The notes beneath the pieces are model-generated. The model had not been told where the DNA came from. It ran no database searches and was given only the letters and a program-made list of their open reading frames with translations. Source: an uncultured Oscillospiraceae bacterium (GTDB lineage Bacteria; Bacillota; Clostridia; Oscillospirales; Oscillospiraceae). Taken from it: 64,000 bases of DNA. The position numbers were made by a program, and so were the translations under genes. Of this stretch, positions 17,167 to 24,609 are shown one piece after another (within the stretch, counting starts at the first letter, position 1; each line of letters starts with the position of its first letter). The stretch is from assembly GCA_947626315.1 (NCBI GenBank), contig CANQRQ010000005.1, positions 59,060 to 123,059 of the forward strand. Reading direction: 5' to 3'.

Positions 17167-18192
17167 TTATCTCTGCACACGGCCGGTGCCGTCGCCGCCC
17201 ATGAGCTTCTCCACATCGGAGACGCCCACCCGGTTAAAGTCGCCGATAATGCTGTGCTTCAGGCAGGAGGCCGCCACGGCAAACTCCAGGGCCTTCTGCT
17301 TGTCGTCATAGTTGTTCAGGCCGTAGATCAGGCCGCCGGCAAAGCTGTCGCCGCCGCCTACGCGGTCGATAATGTCGCTGATCATATAGCGCTTGGATTC
17401 GTAGAAGCGCTCTCTGTCGTTGAGGCAGGCGGCCCAGCCGTTGGAGTCGGCGCTCTTGCTCTCCCGCAGGGTGATGGCGATCATCTTCATGTTGGGATAA
17501 GCGGCCAGCACCTTGTCGCCCAGGGCCTTGTACTTGCTCCGGTCCAGCTCGCCGGACTCCACCACCACGTCGGTGGTGATCTCCAGGGACTTCTGCACGT
17601 CCTCCTCGTTGGCGATGGCCACGTCCACGTAGTTGGCCAGCTCCCGCATGACCTCAGACGCCTTCTTGCCGTACTTCCACAGGTTCTTCCGGTAGTTCAG
17701 GTCGCAGGAGACGGTGATGCCCCGCTTTTTGGCCTCCTTGACGGACTCCAGGGACAGCTCCATGGCCGTCTCGGAGATGGCCGGGGTGATGCCGGTGATG
17801 TGGAACCACTCCACGCCCTCCAGGGCCTTGTCCCAGTCGATGTCGCCGGGCTTGGCCAGGGCGATGGCGGAGTACTCCCGGTCATAGACCACCTTGCTGG
17901 GCAGCTGGTTGGCGCCGCCCTCCAGATAGTAGATGCCCATGCGGCCGGGGCCCCGCTGGACGCGGGACACGTCCACGCCGAACTTGCGCAGCTCTTTCAC
18001 GCACTCGTCGCCGATGGCGTTGCCGGGCAGGACACTCAGGAAGCCCACATCCTGGCCGTAGTTGGCCAGGGAGACGGCCACGTTGGCCTCGCCGCCGCCG
18101 AAGGTGGCCTCCAGCATGGGGCTCTGGAAGAATCTTTCATGGCCGGGGGCTTTCAGGCGAAGCATAATTTCGCCAAAGGTAAGAAATTTCAT
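17167..18192 (-). CDS. kdgK: 2-keto-3-deoxygluconate kinase (PfkB family)
   Basis: 341 aa from the ATG at 18192 ([13 protein letters not shown]) with AAAGGAG upstream. PfkB signatures: [15 protein letters not shown] near the N-terminus, and [17 protein letters not shown] near the C-terminus with the catalytic Asp and anion hole. It phosphorylates 2-keto-3-deoxygluconate to KDPG, feeding the adjacent aldolase. It lies between kdgA (28 bp upstream) and kduD (12 bp downstream) in one operon. Confidence 0.93.
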   Translation of the reverse strand: MKFLTFGEIMLRLKAPGHERFFQSPMLEATFGGGEANVAVSLANYGQDVGFLSVLPGNAIGDECVKELRKFGVDVSRVQRGPGRMGIYYLEGGANQLPSKVVYDREYSAIALAKPGDIDWDKALEGVEWFHITGITPAISETAMELSLESVKEAKKRGITVSCDLNYRKNLWKYGKKASEVMRELANYVDVAIANEEDVQKSLEITTDVVVESGELDRSKYKALGDKVLAAYPNMKMIAITLRESKSADSNGWAACLNDRERFYESKRYMISDIIDRVGGGDSFAGGLIYGLNNYDDKQKALEFAVAASCLKHSIIGDFNRVGVSDVEKLMGGDGTGRVQR

Positions 18193-18220
18193 CAGTATTC
18201 TCCTTTCCTGCTTGTTAAAC

Positions 18221-19177
18221 TTACTTCTGCAGCAGATGCACGGCAAAGCCGCCGATCTCGTCCTTCAGGTACACCGCGTTCATACGGCTGCCCTTGAACT
18301 TGGCGGTGTCCATGTCCACGGTGAAGCCCCGCTTCTCCAGCTCGGTGACAGCGGTCTCGATCTTGTTGGTGCGGATGGCCACGTGGCCGTTCTTGCCCAG
18401 GTACATGCTCTTGAGCACCTCGATGCCGGGAGAGGCAAAGTTGGAGGAGTTGCCCTGCTTCACGTCAAAGCCGAAGGCCTTGCCGAAGCAGTTGGACACG
18501 GCCAGCGCCTCGTCCGCGTCGGGGGTATTGATGCCGATGTGGGCCATCTCAAAGCCCAGCAGGGCCTGGCGGGCCTCCAGGCACAGGGCGGTGATCTTCT
18601 CAAAGTTGTGGGCCGCGATCTCCGGCTTGGGGCAGATCCAGCTGCCGCCCACGGCATGGACAAAGGGGCTGGCGGCAAACTCGCCGATGTTCTGCTGGTT
18701 GACGCCGCCGGTGGGGATGAACTTCAGGCCCACAAAGGGACCGGCCAGGGCCTTCAGGGCACCCAGGCCGCCGTATACGTTGGCCGGGAAGAACTTGACC
18801 ACCTTCAGCCCATGCTTCAGGGCGGCCATAATCTCGGTAGGGGTCACGCAGCCGGGGGTAACGGCCACGCCGTTTTCCACGCACCAGGAGACGACCTCCT
18901 CGTCATAGCCCGGGGAGACAATGAACTTGGCGCCGCATTCCACGGCCAGCTTGCACTGCTCCAGATTGACCACCGTGCCGGCGCCCACCAGCACCTCGGG
19001 GCACTCCTTGGAGACGGCGCGGATCGAATCGGGGGCGGCCGCGGTGCGGAAGGTGATCTCCATCACGTCCACGCCGCCGGCGGCCATCGCCTTGGCAGTG
19101 GGGACCGCGTCCTCCGCGTTTTCAAGCACGACAACCGGAACAATGCCCGACGCTTCCATTCTTTTCAGAACATCCAT
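18221..19177 (-). CDS. KDPG/KHG aldolase fused to a C-terminal VOC (glyoxalase-like) domain
   Basis: 318 aa. Residues 1-205 are the class I KDPG aldolase: Glu40 and Arg44 in MEITFR, Schiff-base Lys128 in VVKFFPANV, and [10 protein letters not shown]. It would split KDPG into pyruvate and glyceraldehyde-3-phosphate. Residues 208-318 begin [16 protein letters not shown] and end [10 protein letters not shown], a vicinal-oxygen-chelate-like beta-alpha-beta-beta fold with candidate metal His and Glu residues. VOC-fused aldolases are annotated in other Clostridia; the role of the extra domain is not known to me. AAAGGAGA precedes the ATG. First gene of its operon. Confidence 0.88.
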   Translation of the reverse strand: MDVLKRMEASGIVPVVVLENAEDAVPTAKAMAAGGVDVMEITFRTAAAPDSIRAVSKECPEVLVGAGTVVNLEQCKLAVECGAKFIVSPGYDEEVVSWCVENGVAVTPGCVTPTEIMAALKHGLKVVKFFPANVYGGLGALKALAGPFVGLKFIPTGGVNQQNIGEFAASPFVHAVGGSWICPKPEIAAHNFEKITALCLEARQALLGFEMAHIGINTPDADEALAVSNCFGKAFGFDVKQGNSSNFASPGIEVLKSMYLGKNGHVAIRTNKIETAVTELEKRGFTVDMDTAKFKGSRMNAVYLKDEIGGFAVHLLQK

Positions 19178-19218
19178 TTTTGATATCTCCTTTCATAGAC
19201 TGTATAAATTTCAGGCTG

Positions 19219-19247
19219 TTGCCTTTTTTGGAAAAGGGATTTATAAT
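19219..19247 (+). promoter_or_regulatory. Promoter of the 19280 gene
   Basis: TTGCCT (19219-19224), 17-bp spacer, TATAAT (19242-19247), 32 bp before the start codon. Confidence 0.6.
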
Positions 19248-19279
19248 AGACAAAAATCGACCAACCAGGGAGGTGCCCT

Positions 19280-19981
19280 ATGAGCGACAGAGCAGACAAG
19301 CCGCCCCTGTCCCCCGCCGTTGAGGCCCTGTACCAGGACCCGGCGATTCGGGAGCGGGCTTTTTATCCGGACTTTCGGCGCGGCTGGAATCAGCTCTTCC
19401 AGCGGGCGCAGGAGAGCGCCGTCTCTTACCTGCCGGAGAACCCGGACGCGGTCTACTCCCTGTCCCACAGCTGGGGCGGGCTGGACCTGACGCTGCATTT
19501 TGACCAGCTGAAAATGGCGGACTGGTACGCCCGGGAAATCAACCGCCGGAGCCAGGCCATCTTTGTGCCAAAGCGGCTCAAGCGAAGCCGCACCGGCGTT
19601 CTCAGCTTTCACGACTCCGTCTGCCGTTATGAGCCGGACGCGGCGGAACCCGCCCTGACGGACGATCTGAAAAACGTCATCGCCTGCGCCCTGCCGGGCC
19701 TGCCGCCGGAGCTGGCGGTGGTCTACGGCAACAAATGGGTCAACGCCCGGTTCACCCGGCTGAAGCGGAGCTCCCTGAACCTCTTCCTGCTGAACACGGA
19801 CTATGTGCCCGCTTTCCTGGGAAGTCCGACGGAGGTCGCCCTCTACCTGTTCATGATGGACTGCTGCATTCTCAAGGAGAACTGCGGCAAGGTGAAGGAC
19901 GAGGAGCTGCGGCCTCTGCTGCACATCTTCCGGCCTTCCCCTATGCTGGTCATCAAGGGGCTTGTCAAGCCCCAGGCATAA
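19280..19981 (+). CDS. Hypothetical protein, family not recognised
   Basis: 233 aa, soluble, no signal peptide. The start ATG at 19280 follows GGGAGGTG and a good promoter, so it is expressed. The composition is rich in Pro, Leu and Arg, with segments WYAREINRRSQAIFVPKRLK (77-96) and LYLFMMDCCILKENCGK near the C-terminus. No catalytic motif was found. It is divergent from the kdgA operon, sharing a 102-bp control region, which might link it to uronate use, but it reads away from that operon. Confidence 0.7.
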   Translation: MSDRADKPPLSPAVEALYQDPAIRERAFYPDFRRGWNQLFQRAQESAVSYLPENPDAVYSLSHSWGGLDLTLHFDQLKMADWYAREINRRSQAIFVPKRLKRSRTGVLSFHDSVCRYEPDAAEPALTDDLKNVIACALPGLPPELAVVYGNKWVNARFTRLKRSSLNLFLLNTDYVPAFLGSPTEVALYLFMMDCCILKENCGKVKDEELRPLLHIFRPSPMLVIKGLVKPQA

Positions 19982-20004
19982 AACAGAGCTTCAATTAGGC
20001 CTGC

Positions 20005-20216
20005 TTGTAGACAAAGTCCTTTGGACTTTATCTACAAGCTTCTGCGCCACTTTTTATAGAAGGACGTTGTCCTTCTATAAAAACTCGCTGCGCTCGGCAA
20101 ATGCGCCGTATAAATACGGCTTTTTGCTGGCGTGATCCAAACGCGATGGGGCCTTGCCCCCTCGCGCACCCCCGCTGCTCATTCTCTTTCCAGCGCAGCA
20201 TGAGGTTTGTCTACAA
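20005..20216. repeat. Hairpin-rich intergenic element bounded by TTGTAGACAAA inverted ends
   Basis: TTGTAGACAAA at 20005-20015 and TTTGTCTACAA at 20206-20216 bound about 210 bp. Inside are a perfect 15-bp hairpin (20051-20065 with 20069-20083), a CAAAGTCC/GGACTTT hairpin and GCCGTAT/ATACGGC. The end motif matches the TAGACAAAG start of the repeats at 4391 and 56942 and a lone copy at 12694-12707. No gene is seen. Confidence 0.7.
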
Positions 20217-20220
20217 CCTA

Positions 20221-20250
20221 GGCCCGATATATTCATATCGGGCCTTTTGA
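20221..20250 (+). terminator. Hairpin between the 20-kb element and kduI
   Basis: GGCCCGATAT, loop ATTC, ATATCGGGCC is a 10-bp perfect stem followed by TTTTGATTTT on the plus strand. It ends plus-strand transcription, and its A-rich partner side may also mark the end of kduI mRNA. Confidence 0.75.
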
Positions 20251-20260
20251 TTTTGCCTCT

Positions 20261-21103
20261 TTACCGGAGCTCGTTTACGGCAAAGTTGTCCATGTCGTCA
20301 AAGGCCTGGTTTTCGCCGCCCATGGCCCAGATAAAGGTGTAATTGGAGGTGCCGCAGCCGGCGTGCAGGGACCAGGAGGGGGAAATGACCGCCTCATAGT
20401 TCTGCATGACCAGGTGCCTTGTCTCCTGGGGCTGTCCCATCAGGTGCAGCACGACGCCGCCCTCCGGCAGGTTGAAGTAGGTATAGATCTCCATCCGCCG
20501 CTCATGGGTATGGGGCGGGACGGAGTTCCACACGCTCCCCTCCTCCAGCTGGGTCAGGCCCATGGAGAGCTGGCAGGTCTCCAGCACGTCCGGGTGGATG
20601 AACTGGTTGATCACCCGCTTGTTGGCGGAGGCCGCGTCCCCGCAGGGGCGCTTGTTGGCGTCCTTGATGGAGATGAAGGTGGTTTTGCAGACCTTGTGGG
20701 CCGGGGCGGAGACCAGGTAGAACCGGGCCGGATTCTCCCCGTCCACACTGCCGAAAACGACTTCCTTCGTGCCCTTGGTGATGTACAGGCAGTCCTCAAA
20801 GCCCATCTCGTAGCGGACGCCGTCCGCCTCGATCCAGCCGGGGCCGCCCAGGTTGAAGGTGCCGGCCTCCCGGCGCTCCAGGAAAAAGTTCGTGCCGAAA
20901 TTGGCCCAGACGTCGATCCCCTTGTCTATGGGGAGGCTCTCCTTCACGGGCATGATGCCCAGCACCACCATCCGGTCCACATGGGAGTAGACCGCCTGCA
21001 CCGTGTCAGGCTGGTACAGATTCTGGATCAGAAACTCCCTGCGCAGCTCCTCGGTGGTGTAGCGCTTCACATCGTTGGGGCCGGTCGAATAACGAATATC
21101 CAT
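20261..21103 (-). CDS. kduI: 5-dehydro-4-deoxy-D-glucuronate isomerase
   Basis: 280 aa, the usual KduI length, a cupin-type zinc isomerase. Residues about 196-206 (PPHTHERRMEI) hold the two metal His and Glu ligands; SPSWSLHAGCGTSNYTFIW supplies the last His. It converts 4-deoxy-5-keto-uronate, formed spontaneously from unsaturated uronates, to 3-deoxy-D-glycero-2,5-hexodiulosonate. It is the last gene of the dctPQM-kduI operon (24 bp after dctM), so import and the first isomerisation are co-expressed. GAAGGAGAGG precedes the ATG. Confidence 0.95.
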   Translation of the reverse strand: MDIRYSTGPNDVKRYTTEELRREFLIQNLYQPDTVQAVYSHVDRMVVLGIMPVKESLPIDKGIDVWANFGTNFFLERREAGTFNLGGPGWIEADGVRYEMGFEDCLYITKGTKEVVFGSVDGENPARFYLVSAPAHKVCKTTFISIKDANKRPCGDAASANKRVINQFIHPDVLETCQLSMGLTQLEEGSVWNSVPPHTHERRMEIYTYFNLPEGGVVLHLMGQPQETRHLVMQNYEAVISPSWSLHAGCGTSNYTFIWAMGGENQAFDDMDNFAVNELR

Positions 21104-21127
21104 GCTTTTCTTCCTCTCCTTCGGAGA

Positions 21128-22432
21128 TCAGACCAGACCCAGCAGCTGCGGGATGATCATGGAGAACCAGGGGATGTAGGTGATCAGCAGCAGGCTGCCC
21201 AGAATCACCGCGAAGAAGGGCAGCAGCATCTTGATGATCTGTTCGATCTTCACGTTGTTCACCCGGCAGCCGGCGAACAGGATCGCGCCCACAGGCGGCG
21301 TCAGGGTGCCCACGCACAGGTTCATGATCATCATCAGGCCGAAGTGCACCGCGTGCATTCCCCAGGTCTGCACGATGGGCAGGAAGATGGGGGTAAAGAT
21401 CAGCACCGCGGGCACAGGGTCCATGAAGCAGCCCACCACCAGCAGGATGATGTTCATAATGAACAGGATGATGTACTTGTTGGTGGTGACGCCCAGGATC
21501 GCGTCGGCCACCAGGGCGGGGATATGGGTGTAGCTCATAACGAAGCCCATGATGCCGGAGACGCAGACCAGATACTCGATAACGGCGGTGGTCTTCACGC
21601 TCTCAAAGAGGACCTTGGGCAGATCCTTGATCTTGATATTCTTATAGATAAAGCCCAGGATCAGCGCGTACAGCACGGCCACGGCGGAGCCCTCAGTGGC
21701 GGTGAAGACGCCCAGCAGAATACCGCCGATGACCACGACGATCATCAGCAGGCTGGGAATGCCGGCCCACAGGGTCTTCATCACGGTCTTGAAATCATAG
21801 TGGCTCTTGGAAATGTAGCCCCGCTTATGGGCCATAAAGCCGGCGATGATCATGCAGCCCAGGCCCCAGAGGATGCCGGGCACATAACCGGCCATGAACA
21901 GCGCCGCCACGGACACAGAACCGGCCACGGTGGAGTAGACGATCATGATGTTGCTGGGAGGGATCATCATGCCGGTGGGGCCGGAGGCGATGTTGCAGAC
22001 GGCGATATACTCGTCAGAGTAGCCCTCTTCCTTCTCCATGGGGCCCAGGATACCGCCCATGGCCACAGCTGCGGCCACGCCGGAGCCGGACATGGCGCCG
22101 AAGAGCATGTTGGCCACAATGTTGGTCTGGGCCAGGGAGCCGGGCAGCCGGTGGGCCAGCAGCTGGGCGCAGCCCACCAGACGTTTGGCAATACCGCCGG
22201 AGTTCATCAGGTTGCCGGCCAGGACAAAGAAGGGGATGGCCAGCAGCGCAAAGGAGTTGACGCTCTGGAACATCTTCTGGGCGGAGACCAGCAGGGAGTT
22301 GGTGCCGGGCATGATGATAGCCAGCGCGGCGGCGGAGCCCATGCCGATGCTCAGGCCGATGGGGAAGCCGATGGCGAGGGTGACAAAGATCAGGACGATC
22401 ATTACGACGCCCGCTAAAGCAGTAGTAGTCAT
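21128..22432 (-). CDS. dctM: TRAP transporter large permease DctM
   Basis: 434 aa, about twelve membrane segments, typical of DctM/SiaM. Conserved family stretches include LSIGMGSAAAL, GAMSGSGVAAAVAMGGILGP, the IPPSNIMIVYS segment and the late PPVGAILFAG. It forms the sodium-coupled channel of a tripartite ATP-independent periplasmic transporter with DctQ and DctP. It lies between dctQ (16 bp) and kduI, so the cargo is probably a uronate or unsaturated uronate-containing sugar (inference). Confidence 0.95.
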   Translation of the reverse strand: MTTTALAGVVMIVLIFVTLAIGFPIGLSIGMGSAAALAIIMPGTNSLLVSAQKMFQSVNSFALLAIPFFVLAGNLMNSGGIAKRLVGCAQLLAHRLPGSLAQTNIVANMLFGAMSGSGVAAAVAMGGILGPMEKEEGYSDEYIAVCNIASGPTGMMIPPSNIMIVYSTVAGSVSVAALFMAGYVPGILWGLGCMIIAGFMAHKRGYISKSHYDFKTVMKTLWAGIPSLLMIVVVIGGILLGVFTATEGSAVAVLYALILGFIYKNIKIKDLPKVLFESVKTTAVIEYLVCVSGIMGFVMSYTHIPALVADAILGVTTNKYIILFIMNIILLVVGCFMDPVPAVLIFTPIFLPIVQTWGMHAVHFGLMMIMNLCVGTLTPPVGAILFAGCRVNNVKIEQIIKMLLPFFAVILGSLLLITYIPWFSMIIPQLLGLV

Positions 22433-22448
22433 ATCTCTTTACCTCCCA

Positions 22449-22970
22449 TCAAGCGGTTCCGGAGAGCTCATCCCCGTGGGTACGCACGCCGCTCTTATAG
22501 TTCCGCACCGCCAGGACGCAGTTATAGACGGCATAGTACAGGGTGATGACGCCCGTAAAGGGGACGGAGAAATACATGATAGCCTTGGAGATGTGCAGGG
22601 TCGGGTCGATCTGGGCAGCCTGGGTCGCGGTATAGCGCCAGCCGCCGTAGACGCATATGAGAAAGATAAAGCCGAAGAGGCAGACATTCGCCAAAACCTC
22701 GGTAATCATATACACCGTGGGAGAGAATTTATCCTTCAGCAAGTCAATGGTCAGATGCTCACGGCTGCCAAAGACGTAAGCGCTGCCAAACATGATCATC
22801 CAAACGAAAAGATACTGGGAAGCCGGGCCAGCTACAGAGCTGGGTGAATTGAAAACATACCGGACAACGACCTGATAGATAACCAGAACGGTCATTGCGG
22901 CCAGAGAAATGGTGCCGAGAATGTCAAGGATCTTGTCAAACACGGCTTTGATCGCATTCAGGACTTTCAC
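22449..22970 (-). CDS. dctQ: TRAP transporter small permease DctQ
   Basis: 173 aa with four predicted membrane spans. The GTG start at 22970 follows GAGAGG. The N-terminus (ILGTISLAAMTVLVIYQVVV), WMIMFGSAYVFGSREHLTID in the middle and YYAVYNCVLAVRNYKSG near the end match DctQ. It partners with DctM and is coded between dctP and dctM. A 30-bp palindrome separates it from dctP. Confidence 0.92.
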   Translation of the reverse strand: MKVLNAIKAVFDKILDILGTISLAAMTVLVIYQVVVRYVFNSPSSVAGPASQYLFVWMIMFGSAYVFGSREHLTIDLLKDKFSPTVYMITEVLANVCLFGFIFLICVYGGWRYTATQAAQIDPTLHISKAIMYFSVPFTGVITLYYAVYNCVLAVRNYKSGVRTHGDELSGTA

Positions 22971-23003
22971 TGTTTAACCTCTCTTTCCTCAGAATTTTGT
23001 AAA

Positions 23004-23033
23004 ATACGGCCCACAGCATGCTGTGGGCCGTAT
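23004..23033 (-). terminator. 30-bp perfect palindrome between dctP and dctQ
   Basis: ATACGGCCCACAGC and its complement form a perfect inverted repeat, followed on the minus strand by TTTTAC. It is placed to end or stabilise the dctP mRNA so that more binding protein than permease is made, as known for other binding-protein operons. Confidence 0.8.
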
Positions 23034-23051
23034 AAGGCTATATGGGAGAAA

Positions 23052-24143
23052 TTAACGCTCGGACAGGATCGCCTGATAGACGGACTGGGACAGCTCGTCC
23101 TTGTTGGCGACTTCGTCGATCAGATCCTGGCACAGGGCCTGGAAAGCAGCCACATCGGCGTCGGAGAAGACAACGCCCAACTCCTTGGCCTGCTCCTCAT
23201 ACTGAGCGCGGAACTCCTCGCAGCGCTCAAACATGAAGGGGATGGAGTCCAGGCAGACCTGCTTGAGAGCGGCCTGGTCTTCCGGAGACATGGAGGCAAA
23301 GGTGGTGGTGTTGATGACCAGCTCATCGGGGATCATCAGGTGGCCGGTGTAGTTGTAGTAAGGAGCAACCTCGTACTGGTTCAGGGTGACATAGGTGATG
23401 ATGTTGTTCTCGGCGCCGTCAAGGGTCTTGGTCTGGATGGCGGAGTACACATCGCCCTGGCCCATGGTCACGCCCTTGCCGCCCATGGCGTTCATCATGG
23501 CGACGCAGGTATCGGAGCCCATCACGCGGATCTGCAGGCCCTTCAGCTCTTCAGGCGTGGTGACGGGGCCGTCACGGGTGTACAGGTTCCGGGGTCCAAG
23601 GGAGTAAGCGGACAGCACGATGAAGTTGCTGGGCTCGGTGGTGGCATACAGCTCATCCAGCTTGCCGGAGGTGAACAGACGCTCCTGCTGCTCGACGCTG
23701 TCATACACATAGGGAGTGCCCAGGATGGCGAAGTCAGGGGCATAGGGCTCGATAACGGAGTTGGCGATCATGGTCATCTCCAGGGTGCCCATGTTCACCT
23801 GCTCCAGCGTGGAGGCCTGGTCGCCCAACTGCTCGCTGGGATAGACTTCGATGGAATAACGGCCCTCAGTGGCGTCATACAGATCGTCGCTGATCTTCAG
23901 CAGCGTCTCAGCCTCGGGGTTATCCATGGTCTGGTTGAAGGCGCAGCGCAGAACAGTAGCGCCGACCTTCGCGCCATCAGCCGCGGGGGCGTCAGCCGCC
24001 GGAGCATCAGCCGCAGGGGCATCGGCCGCCGGAGCATCAGCCGCGGGAGCATCAGCCGCGGGAGCGCTGCTGGAACCGCCGCAGGCCGCCAGAGACAGGG
24101 CCATGACGAGAACCAACAGCATTGCGATGATTGATTTCTTCAT
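23052..24143 (-). CDS. dctP: TRAP transporter substrate-binding lipoprotein DctP
   Basis: 363 aa from the ATG at 24143 with AGGAGG upstream. KKSIIAMLLVLVMALSLAAC is a lipoprotein signal with lipobox, so the protein is anchored outside the membrane. A linker of six APAAD repeats follows (about residues 27-56), then the DctP fold with QTMDNPEA, PSEQLGD and ELKGLQIRVMGS; the usual Arg that binds the substrate carboxylate is in LQIRVMG. First gene of the dctP-dctQ-dctM-kduI operon. Confidence 0.95.
   Translation of the reverse strand: MKKSIIAMLLVLVMALSLAACGGSSSAPAADAPAADAPAADAPAADAPAADAPAADGAKVGATVLRCAFNQTMDNPEAETLLKISDDLYDATEGRYSIEVYPSEQLGDQASTLEQVNMGTLEMTMIANSVIEPYAPDFAILGTPYVYDSVEQQERLFTSGKLDELYATTEPSNFIVLSAYSLGPRNLYTRDGPVTTPEELKGLQIRVMGSDTCVAMMNAMGGKGVTMGQGDVYSAIQTKTLDGAENNIITYVTLNQYEVAPYYNYTGHLMIPDELVINTTTFASMSPEDQAALKQVCLDSIPFMFERCEEFRAQYEEQAKELGVVFSDADVAAFQALCQDLIDEVANKDELSQSVYQAILSER
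23976..24065 (-). repeat. Six 15-bp tandem repeats coding the DctP linker
   Basis: Each unit codes Ala-Pro-Ala-Ala-Asp; six units in frame with only third-position changes between them. This is a slippage-prone microsatellite-like tract inside a coding region. Confidence 0.9.
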
Positions 24144-24215
24144 TTTCGTTCCTCCTGATTGTTTTTTTATGTCAAGCGCGGTTGAGCGCAGACAATACGG
24201 ATTTAAAAGGAGAAA

Positions 24216-24248
24216 AGTGACTGCATCTCCCGCAGGGAGACAGTCACT
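24216..24248 (-). promoter_or_regulatory. Terminator-like hairpin in the dctP 5' untranslated region
   Basis: AGTGACTG and TCTCCC pair with GGGAGA and CAGTCACT around a GCA loop, with a CA bulge. On the minus strand it is followed by TTTTCTCCTTTT. It lies between the promoter at 24438-24466 and dctP, so it could attenuate the operon. Confidence 0.55.
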
Positions 24249-24304
24249 CCTGTAAAGGCTATGGCAGGGCGCGGTCAATCCGGCCGTCAGAGACAGAGAA
24301 GCGG

Positions 24305-24319
24305 GCAGAACTGTTCTGC
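24305..24319. promoter_or_regulatory. 15-bp dyad in the dctP leader
   Basis: GCAGAAC-T-GTTCTGC is a perfect inverted repeat about 120 bp downstream of the promoter. Operator or RNA hairpin cannot be told apart. Confidence 0.35.
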
Positions 24320-24437
24320 TTCTGCATGGATTCGCTCAAAATCTGCCTTTTCGTCATCTCTGTCATGCCTTCTTCTCAAACGCCCCGACAAAAAACAAAC
24401 ACTCTCACAACTTACTTTTACTTTAAAAACTGATATT

Positions 24438-24466
24438 ATCTTACCACCATTCCTGTCCCTTGTCAA
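24438..24466 (-). promoter_or_regulatory. Promoter of the dctPQM-kduI operon
   Basis: TTGACA (24461-24466), 17-bp spacer, TAAGAT (24438-24443) on the minus strand. It implies a leader of roughly 290 nt before dctP. The rest of the 24144-24560 gap shows no gene. Confidence 0.7.
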
Positions 24467-24560
24467 CAATTTATCTCCCTGTTAAATAGTATTTTTTTAG
24501 ACAGACCGCCAATTCCGTATAAATATACGCAGGGACCGGTTTCCCTCCTTACAAAGATAT

Positions 24561-24584
24561 GCCCGGCCGCAACAGCGGCCGGGC
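24561..24584 (-). terminator. Hairpin after the IspH-S1 gene
   Basis: GCCCGGCCGC, loop AACA, GCGGCCGGGC; 10-bp GC-rich stem 26 bp after the stop codon, followed on the minus strand by ATATCTTTG. The T run is weak. Confidence 0.6.
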
Positions 24585-24609
24585 AGTCGATGTTCTGTTT
24601 CCTGGGGAA

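Noticed and set aside
16213..18297. 694-codon open frame on the plus strand across the kdu/kdg genes
   Set aside because: It is antisense to three genes with clear catalytic motifs; long antisense frames are expected in GC-rich coding DNA, and it has no recognisable domain.
20363..22417. 684-codon plus-strand frame rich in His, Gln and Asp
   Set aside because: Antisense to kduI and dctM, and its composition is that of a reverse-frame artefact.
23976..24065. Short tandem repeats as a CRISPR array
   Set aside because: Units are 15 bp, contiguous, in frame and without spacers.
24287..24469. 60-codon minus-strand frame in the dctP leader
   Set aside because: It begins upstream of the likely transcription start and lacks a ribosome site.
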